Below are positions 10,235 through 20,396 of a stretch of DNA of 64,000 nt, one piece after another. The stretch's first letter is position 1; each line of letters opens with the position of its first letter. The notes under the pieces were generated by a model. The model had not been told where the DNA came from. It did no database searches and worked only from the letters and a program-made list of their open reading frames with translations. The DNA comes from Saccharomycopsis fibuligera x Saccharomycopsis cf. fibuligera (taxonomy: Eukaryota > Ascomycota > Saccharomycetes > Ascoideales > Saccharomycopsidaceae). The DNA lies in the NCBI GenBank assembly GCA_001936135.1, contig CP012811.1, positions 2,046,001 through 2,110,000 of the forward strand, written 5' to 3'. The translations under genes and the position numbers were made by a program.

Positions 10235-13030
10235 ATGACAACAAAGAAAAAGGCTGGCCTTAACAAAAGGTTACAGGAGAAAGAAAATGTCAATTATGGT
10301 AAAGCATACTCCGGCGAGGTGTTCAAGGATGATTTGAAGACTTATGACATGGTTCAATCGTTGCTTAACCCTTTGGTTAAAAAGTCCTTCTTTGATTACT
10401 TGATTATCATTTCACTAGCTATCAACTGTTTTATTTACTATTATCTTAATGTTCACAAAGAGTTAAACCATTTGATTATTCCAGTTTTTGTGGGTTCCTA
10501 CTTCTTCTGGAGAATTTCTTATAACCTCGGTATTGGGGTCTTGTTATACAAGCAATCAAACTACAATACCATTACCAATTTTTGTCAAAATCACCGCTTG
10601 TTCAACTACGGTAACGACAAGGATGCCAGTGCTATTCAAAATTTTCTCCTGCTCAACTTCAAAATTAAATATGGAGAACTGTTTGATATAAAAAGCTATC
10701 CAGTGGATTTCAATGCCTGGTTGCTATTTAGAAACTTTGTTGATTTGATTCTTATGCAGGATTTCTTTAACTATTTTATTCTTTTTGTGGCTTGTTTTAT
10801 CCAGAATGCAGCATATAAATTGAATGATGAACAACCAATTTTATTTTACTCCCGATGGATATTGGGAGTCTTGTTTATTTTAATTAACTTGATTGTCAAA
10901 CTTGACGCTCACAACGTTATCAAAGATTTTGCTTGGTACTGGGGTGATTTCTTCTATTTGAAAATTAACAATGAAGAATTAATTTTTGATGGTATTTTTG
11001 AGTTGTTTCCTCACCCAATGTATTCCATTGGTTATATTGGTTACTATGGTTTTGCTCTCCTATCCAACTCGTACTTGGTTTTGATTATCAGCTGTGTCGC
11101 ACACTTTACTCAATTTTTATTCTTGCATTATGTTGAAGATCCTCATATCAACAAAATTTATAACCCGACAAATTCCCAAGCTTCTGATTTGCTAGAGGCA
11201 AATACTTATAATATCAAATTTAAGCCAATGCTTTTTTTCAACAACTTTAACTTTTTAAGAGCTACTGACTATTTGGTCTTGCTATTGAATGTGATTGTTT
11301 TCGGTTTTTTGAATTTTGGAATTTCAGCCACCAACACTAAATATAACTTTGCATTATTCATCTTAAATTTGGTGATTAGAGTTGGAACAACTGGATCTTA
11401 CTCTCTTATATTAAACTTACAATCAAAGTATAAGTTAATAACGAAGACTTACTTGAAGTATGACTTGGACTTTGTTGACGCATTTAATAATTGGTGTGTT
11501 TATTACAATTTCCTGTTGTTAATCAACATTAATCTTTTGCTATCTCTAACATTGAAAGAGTTTGTTGCTACTCATGACTTGACAAGCTTCGGGTTGAGCA
11601 GTTTATGCACAGTTTTTCAAAAAGACAATTTGTTCTTTTTTAAGGCGTTTGTGGGCACTTTTCTTTTGTTTTTGAATATCATTTGCGAGAAGTCAATTTT
11701 GAATTCTATTGGAATTTATGCTTGGTTTTACGGTGACTTCTGGCTCCCAAATTTGAATAATAAGCAATTAACCAGAACGGGTATTTACAAATACTTGAAC
11801 AATCCTGAAAAGATTTTGGGTATTTGTGGGGTTTGGGGTCTTTCAATTATTTGTTTTGAGTCCAACTATTTGTTTATTTTAGCTGTTATTTGGTCTTTAT
11901 GCAAAGTTTTATTTATTTCATTCACAGAAACCCCCCATATGGTCAAGTTGTATGGTGAAAATCAAGTTAACCATGATAGTGGGTTCAGCAAAACGTTCAA
12001 AAAAATTATTCCTGAAAAGTTGAGAAGTTTGAGCATAAACAGCAAAACAGAAAATTCTGGTCCCACAGCAAGTTTGAAATTACCCAGATTGGACCATCAA
12101 TTTGAAGAATCCGTTATTTCTGACGATGAACAAATAAGCTTCCGTTCTCCAAATCCATTTATTACTTTATCCAAAAAAAATCAAGGCTACCAAATTGAAT
12201 TATTAAACGCTAAGCTAGATTTTGATAGGGGCAATTTGTCTATTCCAATTGGCACTCCAATAAAGTTTAAGTATAGAATACCAAAAGGGCATAACAACTT
12301 AGATTGGGTTGGATTATATAAGGTGGTAAACACGTTCAACTCAAAACTTACGACTTTGGTAAGCTCTCATAATCATTGGATTGCAATTAATCCAGAAGCT
12401 TATGACAACCGTTTTTTCGGTCATGAAACTACAAAGAAAGCAGACGGCTCTTTTGAAGAAGGAATTTTGGAATTCAATGGTGACTTGTTATATTGGGAGC
12501 CAGGCATATATGAGCTTAGATACCATTATAACGAGGGGCATGACGTTGCTTTGGTATCAAACTCTTTTGAGTTGAGGTTTGAAAAAATCCAACTTACGTC
12601 CCCTGAAATATTTCAGAAGTCATTGTTTGCCATCCTTGACAAACAGTTTTTTAGATTTAAGGTGGCTGCACCAGGTGAAAGTCCTCAACTTTTTACGTTA
12701 AAAGACTTGGACAGTGACTATGTCTCTTTGATTTATCAATATGTTGATGCTTATGCTTCCAAAGCTTTACAGTCACCAGATTTGAGAAAGAATCTACACA
12801 TTAAGCATTTGAATTCATATAACATTGAAGACTTCAAAAAATCATTATTCAATAAAATCATAAGAAAATTGAGCTATTTTATCAAGAATTCAGTTGGCTC
12901 ACCTGATGGTGAATCCACCAATATTAGCATTGAATTCTCGAAAGAGATTTTGATACAAGAGAAGAACGTCAAAAATTTATCTGAAAGAATTATTAGAGTT
13001 CAAAAAATATTGACTGAGATTGCCAACTGA
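10235..13030 (+). CDS. CHO2: Phosphatidylethanolamine N-methyltransferase
   Basis: A 931-aa polytopic ER enzyme that performs the first SAM-dependent methylation of PE on the way to phosphatidylcholine. Two tandem methyltransferase-like membrane domains are visible, each with a WYWGDFF/WFYGDFW block followed by a RTGIYKYLNNPEKILG-type segment (first copy FELFPHPMYSIGYIGYYG). Many hydrophobic helices occupy about residues 40-600, then comes a soluble C-terminal region of about 330 aa. Length is near the S. cerevisiae protein (869 aa). Start: the frame is open upstream from a TTG at 10175, but the first ATG is 10235 in a good yeast context (GAAAATGACA), and the MTTKKKAGLNKRLQ start fits a cytosolic N-terminus. 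Neighbours are unrelated in function. Confidence 0.95.
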   Translation: MTTKKKAGLNKRLQEKENVNYGKAYSGEVFKDDLKTYDMVQSLLNPLVKKSFFDYLIIISLAINCFIYYYLNVHKELNHLIIPVFVGSYFFWRISYNLGIGVLLYKQSNYNTITNFCQNHRLFNYGNDKDASAIQNFLLLNFKIKYGELFDIKSYPVDFNAWLLFRNFVDLILMQDFFNYFILFVACFIQNAAYKLNDEQPILFYSRWILGVLFILINLIVKLDAHNVIKDFAWYWGDFFYLKINNEELIFDGIFELFPHPMYSIGYIGYYGFALLSNSYLVLIISCVAHFTQFLFLHYVEDPHINKIYNPTNSQASDLLEANTYNIKFKPMLFFNNFNFLRATDYLVLLLNVIVFGFLNFGISATNTKYNFALFILNLVIRVGTTGSYSLILNLQSKYKLITKTYLKYDLDFVDAFNNWCVYYNFLLLININLLLSLTLKEFVATHDLTSFGLSSLCTVFQKDNLFFFKAFVGTFLLFLNIICEKSILNSIGIYAWFYGDFWLPNLNNKQLTRTGIYKYLNNPEKILGICGVWGLSIICFESNYLFILAVIWSLCKVLFISFTETPHMVKLYGENQVNHDSGFSKTFKKIIPEKLRSLSINSKTENSGPTASLKLPRLDHQFEESVISDDEQISFRSPNPFITLSKKNQGYQIELLNAKLDFDRGNLSIPIGTPIKFKYRIPKGHNNLDWVGLYKVVNTFNSKLTTLVSSHNHWIAINPEAYDNRFFGHETTKKADGSFEEGILEFNGDLLYWEPGIYELRYHYNEGHDVALVSNSFELRFEKIQLTSPEIFQKSLFAILDKQFFRFKVAAPGESPQLFTLKDLDSDYVSLIYQYVDAYASKALQSPDLRKNLHIKHLNSYNIEDFKKSLFNKIIRKLSYFIKNSVGSPDGESTNISIEFSKEILIQEKNVKNLSERIIRVQKILTEIAN

Positions 13031-13397
13031 GGTAAACATAAACTTTTTTTAGTAACCTTAACATAGTGTAAATAAAAGTAAAATTCATAAGAAAATAAAA
13101 GCATTTTTTTCAACTTTGTTTATTGGCAGTAGATTGTTACCACCCTCTGGTGTTATGTGTTTCATGCATGGTGTCAACATGAAATCAATTTTAATTAATG
13201 TACCCGCATACATTGGCAGCGGTCACCTTGTTTGGCCATCAAAGAACTAGCGTCCTTGTTTTCATTCCCCAAAGAAGCCACCTTCACCATATCCAGATTT
13301 ATCCCTTCAATTTGGATAAGAGAGCCACTATATCTTATGTTTTATTGAAAGAAGGAACAAGAAAGTTGCGAAACATTTTCTTGTGTTGCCATCAAAA
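13031..13397. other. Short intergenic region, CHO2 to the 927-aa gene
   Basis: Tandem genes 367 bp apart. AATAAAAG-type A/T-rich words just after the CHO2 stop (13065-13110) could serve 3'-end formation. The rest is unremarkable. Confidence 0.5.
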
Positions 13398-16181
13398 ATG
13401 ATATCATCTCCGACGACCGAATCATTTCCAATTTCACAATCTTCAACTAACAACAATTTAAGCGCTGACATTGATATATCATCATTGCAAAGTTACCTAA
13501 AGTTACTTGTTGAAGAAGGAGTAGAAATCCCCATTGGATTATTAATTGACGTTCAAACGACACTTAAAAGGCTTGATAATGTTTCAAAACTGTCACCGGT
13601 TACCTTCAAGACTACTAGCTATGATGTTTTAGCTCAAATCGACAGCAGCGCTTTGTCACTGATTATCCGGGGGAACAAAGAAGCCAGCCAAGGGGCTTTG
13701 GAAAAAAGAGTGAATATACATTTGGCAAAGTTTTTGTTAGTTTGTTCAGTGTTGAAGTCTCAAAAAATTATAAGTGACTTTCTTCAAAATAAGGTCTCTG
13801 ATTTGCAAAAGCAAGACTTGGAAGCTTGTGTGCAAGAATTCTACAAAGTTGTAACGCTAATGTGTTTTTCATTCAAAATAAACTGCTTATCATTTGAAAA
13901 CGCATTGAGAGAGACGAATATTATTGAGACGTTGGTACTTATTATAAGCGGAAGTTCCAAGGGAGACCAAGTAAAAGACGGAACATTAATCAATCTACTC
14001 GCTATCATGGTTTCTATACATTTGTCTTCTCAACCTTTGTTTGACAACTTTTGCAATTTATTTGAATCTAATGAAGACCAAAAGCATAATCTGTTCTTGG
14101 ATATGTGGAATAGTGTGCTATTGAAGCCATCTACTGGAAATTATGACAACTATCCAGGGGTAGTCACTATATTTGAAACTTTCAGTAGCGCGCTTATTTT
14201 AGAATCAAAAACAGGATTTCCATCACAATCGCGTGTTGAGAATTTTATTGAGACACTATTTCCATACGATTTGAGCCAATGCATTGCCGGATTTCCAAAA
14301 CTTAAGTATTTCTTTGAGAAATTTAGTTTCTTAAGCAGTCAATACACTAGAAAAGCAGCCGCAACTGATCGGGAAGTGAACGGTTCCGAGCTTCAATCAT
14401 GTCTTGTTGATTTGATGGCTTATCATGATGCAAATAGTATCAATGAGGAAATGTTTTGCTCTTTTTGCTTACGCCACTATAACAGCTTCCCAACCTCAAG
14501 CTACTATGGATTATTTGACCTTTCCAAAACGTGGAGCTCAGAACTGCTGACTCTTTATCAAGTAGCCAACTATCTTGGGGCCCGTGTTGCAGAATTTTAC
14601 ATGGAAAAAAATAGGTTGCTTTCTATTAAGCCTGCATTAAACGAAAGAATATCCCAATTTTTGCAACAATATGACACTGGAAACAAGTTATTGGAGCTAA
14701 AAAACAACAACAAGCTTCAGTTTCAAATAATTTTTGAAGTTCTTGATCACACAAATGAGCTTAATTTGAAGGAGTGTTTGAATATTACTGCGCAAGCCAA
14801 ACACAATAAGAGTGAATATTTGATTAACTTAATTAACTTTCTTTATATTTCATTGTCATCCGTTAGCCAAAGCTTGGAAACAAATGCCACCACTTTTTCT
14901 CTTGCTAGCTATGCCATAGATACCTTTGATGAGAAGTACATTAAATTACATTCCATATTTGTTAAATTGGGCTCCAAACTATCATTAATCGGCACATTTC
15001 TATACTTGAATTTCGTGCTTGCCGAAAACCTTCTTAGGTTTCTTGACCCTGTTCAGAAACTTCCAAGCTGGTTTGAAAAAATTAGAAGGATAAACCTCAT
15101 TCCTGCAGTATCCAAACTGAATTTCTTATTTCCGGATTCTCAGCCTGGTGCCCATGGAAATAACACAAAATTCAAAACATTTAGCAAAATCTACGACTGT
15201 TTATTCTTTTCGTTAAACGTCACACATCACCTCGTTTCCCATTTGAATGAGAGCAATATTAATGCTTTTACCCATCAAGCAACAAAAAACTATGTTGCTG
15301 CATCAGAAGCCTTAGAACTTTCCTTAATATCTTGCTTTTCTGTTTTGTTACTCAGCAGCAAATGCGGCCAAACTTCTAGTAATTTGAGCCTTTTTGCTCC
15401 ATTAAAATCATACAACTATCTTTACAATAAAATCACCTCAGAGCTTGCACAAAATTTACTTTGCCAAGATGATCAGAATAACGACACATATGGAATTAAC
15501 TACAATTTCACTAATTTGCTTCGCTTTGTTCACCAAGCTGTTAATTCTGATTTCAGATTTGTTGAGATATCCGCAAAACTACTAGATCATTTGTTACTTA
15601 ACGACTCATATGCTGAAAGCATACGTCACAATGAATTAACCGTTAGTTTACTTTCACTGTTCAATAATAATTGGAAAAGGCTTCATCCAGATATTTTTGT
15701 TAACATTGAAAATTTATTGCAACAATGTATCTCAACAAACATCCAAGATTTTCAGAAGCAGCAGCAGCAGCAGCAGCAGCAGAGCTCAGTTTCCAACAAT
15801 AATAGCGAAAGGCCTGCATACTACAGTGTTGATTTAGCACTGATAAAAAAACTCTTGAGACTATCAGAAGCGGAGGAGTCAGAGTTAGACAGAATTACAA
15901 GCTCTGAGATTGAAGTTGGCAATGACTCTTTCAGTACCGAAACTTTTTGTTCCAGTGAGAGTATACCTAATACTTCCATTAACAGTGACAGCAGCTTGAG
16001 TGATAATCAAATTTCTGCGGAGCGCATAGATGACAGTCACTCCGGCATGAATATGCATGCTGCGGCCAACTACGAAATAGATCAGAATGTTCTGTTCGGT
16101 AATCACAGAGGAATGACACAATCCAACAATAATGCTTTGGGTAGCGTGACTGGCACAATTGGTTGGAGTTACAGGCAATGA
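13398..16181 (+). CDS. Unrecognised large, mostly helical protein (927 aa)
   Basis: I do not recognise this protein. Residues about 25-780 are rich in Leu, Phe, Ser and Asn with an amphipathic helix pattern suggesting a HEAT/ARM-like or other alpha-solenoid scaffold. There is no signal peptide, membrane segment or catalytic motif. A run of eight or nine Gln near residue 790 (CAG repeat around 15757-15782) separates this from an acidic Ser/Asn-rich tail. The frame is open from 13383 with a GTG, but the first ATG is 13398 (TCAAAAATG context). Codon use and length leave little doubt that it is a real gene. It converges with the flavin monooxygenase, 292 bp apart, over a T-run at 16220-16240. Possible assignments from fungal scaffold families could not be tested by eye. 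Confidence 0.85.
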   Translation: MISSPTTESFPISQSSTNNNLSADIDISSLQSYLKLLVEEGVEIPIGLLIDVQTTLKRLDNVSKLSPVTFKTTSYDVLAQIDSSALSLIIRGNKEASQGALEKRVNIHLAKFLLVCSVLKSQKIISDFLQNKVSDLQKQDLEACVQEFYKVVTLMCFSFKINCLSFENALRETNIIETLVLIISGSSKGDQVKDGTLINLLAIMVSIHLSSQPLFDNFCNLFESNEDQKHNLFLDMWNSVLLKPSTGNYDNYPGVVTIFETFSSALILESKTGFPSQSRVENFIETLFPYDLSQCIAGFPKLKYFFEKFSFLSSQYTRKAAATDREVNGSELQSCLVDLMAYHDANSINEEMFCSFCLRHYNSFPTSSYYGLFDLSKTWSSELLTLYQVANYLGARVAEFYMEKNRLLSIKPALNERISQFLQQYDTGNKLLELKNNNKLQFQIIFEVLDHTNELNLKECLNITAQAKHNKSEYLINLINFLYISLSSVSQSLETNATTFSLASYAIDTFDEKYIKLHSIFVKLGSKLSLIGTFLYLNFVLAENLLRFLDPVQKLPSWFEKIRRINLIPAVSKLNFLFPDSQPGAHGNNTKFKTFSKIYDCLFFSLNVTHHLVSHLNESNINAFTHQATKNYVAASEALELSLISCFSVLLLSSKCGQTSSNLSLFAPLKSYNYLYNKITSELAQNLLCQDDQNNDTYGINYNFTNLLRFVHQAVNSDFRFVEISAKLLDHLLLNDSYAESIRHNELTVSLLSLFNNNWKRLHPDIFVNIENLLQQCISTNIQDFQKQQQQQQQQSSVSNNNSERPAYYSVDLALIKKLLRLSEAEESELDRITSSEIEVGNDSFSTETFCSSESIPNTSINSDSSLSDNQISAERIDDSHSGMNMHAAANYEIDQNVLFGNHRGMTQSNNNALGSVTGTIGWSYRQ

Positions 16182-16473
16182 TCTAAGCAAATTGGTTCCA
16201 CAATGTAATTTTTCTTTCCTTTTTTTTTTTTTTTTTTTTTACATTTATTTCTATATTACTAAAGCAAAATCTATGCTCTAAATAATTGCTTTGCAAAACA
16301 GAGTCTATGAAATAAGCTATTAAGTTAACTGGAAACAACAGGAAGAGATGAAATTTAAACAGAAAAAGAATACAAGAACAAAAAAAAAAATTAGGGAAAA
16401 GAAAGAACAAATATCTAGATTGCTATTCATCAAAATGCACAAATATAATGACGATAACTATATGTATTGCTGA

Positions 16474-18114
16474 TCAGTCATCGTAAACCAAGTATCCACT
16501 ATCTTCTAGCTCCTTAAGAGAGAACGCCAACTTGCTTTTGTCTTTTTTGTACTGGATGTATGCTTCTTTTATTTTCTTAACATTTGCTCTAATTTGCACT
16601 TGTCTCTCGTCCCAAATTGTTGGGAGCAAACCATAATCCGTACCACTTTCCAAAATTTCGTTATTTAACAAGTTATAGTACTCAACATCTTGAGGGTAGT
16701 TAATGCCATGGAAATGGCCTTCATTGCCGCCAACTTCTTCAGTACGCTCCAACTCCCACTTTTTTTGCTTATCTAAACCAGGTAGCTTGATTCTATTCAG
16801 CCACACTCTAGACACCCATGCCCCTTGAGTTTCCGAAAGTCTGGTAGGTAAGACATATTTAGGCACACCGATAACCGCTAGCCCTGGGTACTGGTATGAG
16901 AGTAAATGTCTAAAGAACCCGTTGATCTTGAATCCGCTGGAAACGATAGGCTGGATCTTATTAGCGATAATCGATTCTGGAGTAGACTTAAATTCTGGTA
17001 AAAATGGAAGAGAAAGTGAATTTAAATGTGGAAATGATCTTAAGTAACCAGTTGCGAAAATCACATCAGTGACACCTTCAAGCACAGTACCATCCACAAA
17101 TTCAATTTCTTTTGTCTCAGGACGAAATTGCTTGATATTTGCAACGTCCTTAATGTTTTTATCCTGGCCAGCTGGTTGCTTGTTCTCACTTCTTTTGGAC
17201 TTGTAAACAGGAACTTGCAAATGAATGGCCAATTGATAAGCAATATCACCACCAGATGCACTATTACCAACGACGAGAATTTTGTCATTTTTAGTATAAT
17301 CTCTCGGACTCTTGTAGTACTTGGCATGAATAACTGAGCCTGGGAAGGCATTATTCCACTCCTCCAAACCAGGGAAATCAGGAAGATATGGACTATCATA
17401 GTTCCCCGAGGCAACAGCTACGGCATCGTAGTAATCAATCTTATCAGCATATTTTGGATCTACTGATGCTTCGGTACCACCTTTCGTGGCTTCGACCACA
17501 GGTCTTGTAATGACTCTCCATTGATACTCGTCCTTGTCAATATCTGGCAAGTACTTAACTTTCCCGGAACGAACAGCTTCTTCATTGACCACTGTGCCAT
17601 CACCATTAATAAACTCCACGCTCACCACTTTGGTAGAGAACTTGACTAAACTTTGAACTTCCTTTGAATAATCGCGAATGTATTCCAATACATCGCCGTG
17701 AGTTGGGAACAATGGTAATGTCTCTTTAAATGGGAATTTGTTGTAAGCCATCAAATCCTTTGGAACGTTAGTATCCAAATCATCGTATATCGCTGAGGGC
17801 CAAACATAATTAGGCGATGACGAAGATCCATCAGCTATTAATGGAGTCTCATATGGCGATGCCTTGTGGTCTGCATTGCTCGAGTTGGGTAAAAATGGAT
17901 CTTCAGAAGGGACATATAATAAACTCTTGTCGTTAGTTTTGCTCTTGCTGTAATTCCATAACCCACCAAACTCAGATCGTCTTTCAAAAAGAGTAATATT
18001 TTTAAAATGATTCTCTTTGATTAATGCTTTGGCAAAGCCAACTCCGGTAGGGCCTGCTCCTATCACCGCTACCGACCTTATTGATTTGTACATTGTGCTA
18101 AGTGTATGCCGCAT
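16474..18114 (-). CDS. Flavin-containing monooxygenase (FMO family)
   Basis: A 546-aa class B flavin monooxygenase. Visible motifs, in order: the FAD-binding GAGPTG at residues 19-24, ERRSEFGGLW just after the first fold, the FMO fingerprint FPGSVIHAKYYK (FxGxxxHxxxY), the NADPH-binding GNSASGGD, and the C-terminal FATGYLRSFPHL signature. The family oxygenates soft nucleophiles such as amines and thiols; in S. cerevisiae Fmo1 works on biological thiols to maintain an oxidising ER. The frame extends upstream to a TTG at 18144; ATGs are at 18114 and 18093, and both leave the FAD fold intact. I chose the first. No ER signal or C-terminal anchor is clear. CUG-Ser yeasts may have more than one copy, so no symbol is assigned. 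Confidence 0.9.
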   Translation of the reverse strand: MRHTLSTMYKSIRSVAVIGAGPTGVGFAKALIKENHFKNITLFERRSEFGGLWNYSKSKTNDKSLLYVPSEDPFLPNSSNADHKASPYETPLIADGSSSSPNYVWPSAIYDDLDTNVPKDLMAYNKFPFKETLPLFPTHGDVLEYIRDYSKEVQSLVKFSTKVVSVEFINGDGTVVNEEAVRSGKVKYLPDIDKDEYQWRVITRPVVEATKGGTEASVDPKYADKIDYYDAVAVASGNYDSPYLPDFPGLEEWNNAFPGSVIHAKYYKSPRDYTKNDKILVVGNSASGGDIAYQLAIHLQVPVYKSKRSENKQPAGQDKNIKDVANIKQFRPETKEIEFVDGTVLEGVTDVIFATGYLRSFPHLNSLSLPFLPEFKSTPESIIANKIQPIVSSGFKINGFFRHLLSYQYPGLAVIGVPKYVLPTRLSETQGAWVSRVWLNRIKLPGLDKQKKWELERTEEVGGNEGHFHGINYPQDVEYYNLLNNEILESGTDYGLLPTIWDERQVQIRANVKKIKEAYIQYKKDKSKLAFSLKELEDSGYLVYDD

Positions 18115-20259
18115 TTTAAAGTAACCAGAGTACAATGAATGCAACCTCCCCGATTTAATTTAGTGATTATTAAAAAAAAAAAAAGTATTCGATGGCTAAA
18201 ACAACTGAAAGTGTGGATATAGATTTAAGTTCATGGCATGCGATAAGAGGATCTCGGAGTTTAAGCATCTACAGATAATCGCATGGTTTTATCTCAGTCA
18301 CGTGAAATGATATCAGGCTCATCTCGGTAAGAAATATTGGCAAAATACCGATTCAAACATATCTGACAGTACTGTAATCTCTCCGCAACATCTTTATGGC
18401 GATTCCATTAAAGACCATAACATTGTGGGTGCACAAGCACGATGTCAAGTTACGCTGGCATGCTTAATTCATTGCTGAGAACCCTCATACTTAAGTTATT
18501 TTTTTTTTTTTATTTTTTTTTGATACGAAAGAATCAATGACACTCCCACAGGGGTCGAGACTAGTAGGAAACTAAAGTGTACGTATATCCATACCAAACA
18601 TACAGTACAGAATAACTATTACAAACATAGTGTCCGACGCAGCCAGTCCATGAATACTATTATCAGGTCGGGGCATATAACTATAGTTAAAAAAATATAT
18701 ATATTTTTTTTACCTTACAGTTGTTCTTTCATTATGAGTAGGGTAATGATGCAAAAAACATGCTCCGGGTGACCGTCAATATGATTTTTTTTTTTTTTTG
18801 AGGAGGATACCAAATTTTGACTATAAAAAGGTAGAGAAATAAAAATTATTGTACTTTTCTCCTTCTCTGGTTTTTTATCACAATATCAGCATTCTTTGCT
18901 AATGATTCTACTGCTGTGGTCGCTGTAAACATTGGCATTTGGTGAGCACTCCTGTTTTGATCAATTGGTTCTCATAACAGTTTGCTGGATAATTATATTA
19001 TTCTTTGCAGACTCTATGGTTCCTTTTTTCATTTCACTTCACACTCAAATGTTCAGTGTTTCTCCCATGGCAATAGTTTCGCAAGAATTTATTTGCTTGG
19101 TACTTTCATTGATTTTATTGGTTTATCTTTTCTAAATGATGAGTATTTTTGCTGTGCACCAGTCCTAATTCGTTAATTGAGGAAAATTCACCCTTAAGCA
19201 CTTCTGACTAGAGAAGATAAAACATTAAAAATTAATGGATTTACCATGTGCATAAGATCCACAGTGATGTTATAAAACATTGTAGAATTATTGAGTTATT
19301 TTTAATATTGAACACGCATCTGTAATTTAGAAAACAGCCTTTGCAACCTATTCGTTTTTTTTTTCATATTGAATTCGAATAGCACCGCTGAAGGCTATCT
19401 ATTTTTGTTATGTGTATGTCTTCTGTTCTCACTGCTATGATGTCCAGGGGTGGTGTAAGTATAACTGGGATCGTTGGTCTGTTACTTCCTGCTTCCTTTT
19501 CTTGGACTGCGTGATGCTTATGGTGTGTTCTTCAAAAACAAATTTTATCAATAAAGAACAGGGCCACACATACAAGATCAGTATTAGCCCTAAACTTCAA
19601 ATATTTTAATAAAGAATCAGACAACAAATCAATGTGAACATGTAGTGCAACTTTCGCTGGCTGACCTATAGCTATAACAGTTACTCTCTCATATTCACAA
19701 TTCCGTTCTTAGCTTATTTTTTATGGAAATGATTGCATGACCGGAATTGCTGCACAGATGACAATCACCAAGATTTGCATTTTACGCTAAATCTTGGCTT
19801 TTTTGTTTTGGTGATCTTGTATATTTCCGTGATTTTTTTTATTTTTTTTTTTTTTTAATTTGCAGCAAGTGTAAGAAGTTTCTGTGTTTGTAGTGTTTGT
19901 AGCATTGAATCTGCAAATCATATCAATCTTGTATGCGTTTTTAAAAAGAATTGCACCTATGGTGAACACACCCTTGATAATATGAATAACTCTACTAGGG
20001 GGGAGGGGGCTCTCAGCTAACTCCCATCTAATTCTTAAAAACTTAATTTTTTGTACCATTCAGGCACAGCAGTACATTTTAGCATGCTATCAACAATGAA
20101 GCTTCCACTTCGCGCCAAACATTTTTTTATGCCTTGAGCACGTAAATCGCCATCAAAATCATATCCGGGAACTGGTTGAGATATCGCTGCAGGCAACAAA
20201 CATCAAATATGCCGTTGAGCTTACACTAATGTATACGCTTTCCAGGTTTTCTCAAATCA

Positions 20260-20364
20260 TTTTTTTTTTTTTTTTTTTTTTTTTTTTGCAAGAAACAAAA
20301 AGCGTTGACGAAATATGCATTTCCAAAATAACCTTTTTTGGTAAATTGTTCAGTGTATTTTATT

Positions 20365-20396
<32 letters not shown>
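20260..20396. repeat. Paired 28-nt poly(dT) tracts
   Basis: Two uninterrupted T-runs of 28 nt, at 20260-20287 and 20369-20396, both immediately followed by GC. Such tracts exclude nucleosomes in yeast and can mark promoters. Exact lengths may reflect sequencing uncertainty. Confidence 0.85.
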
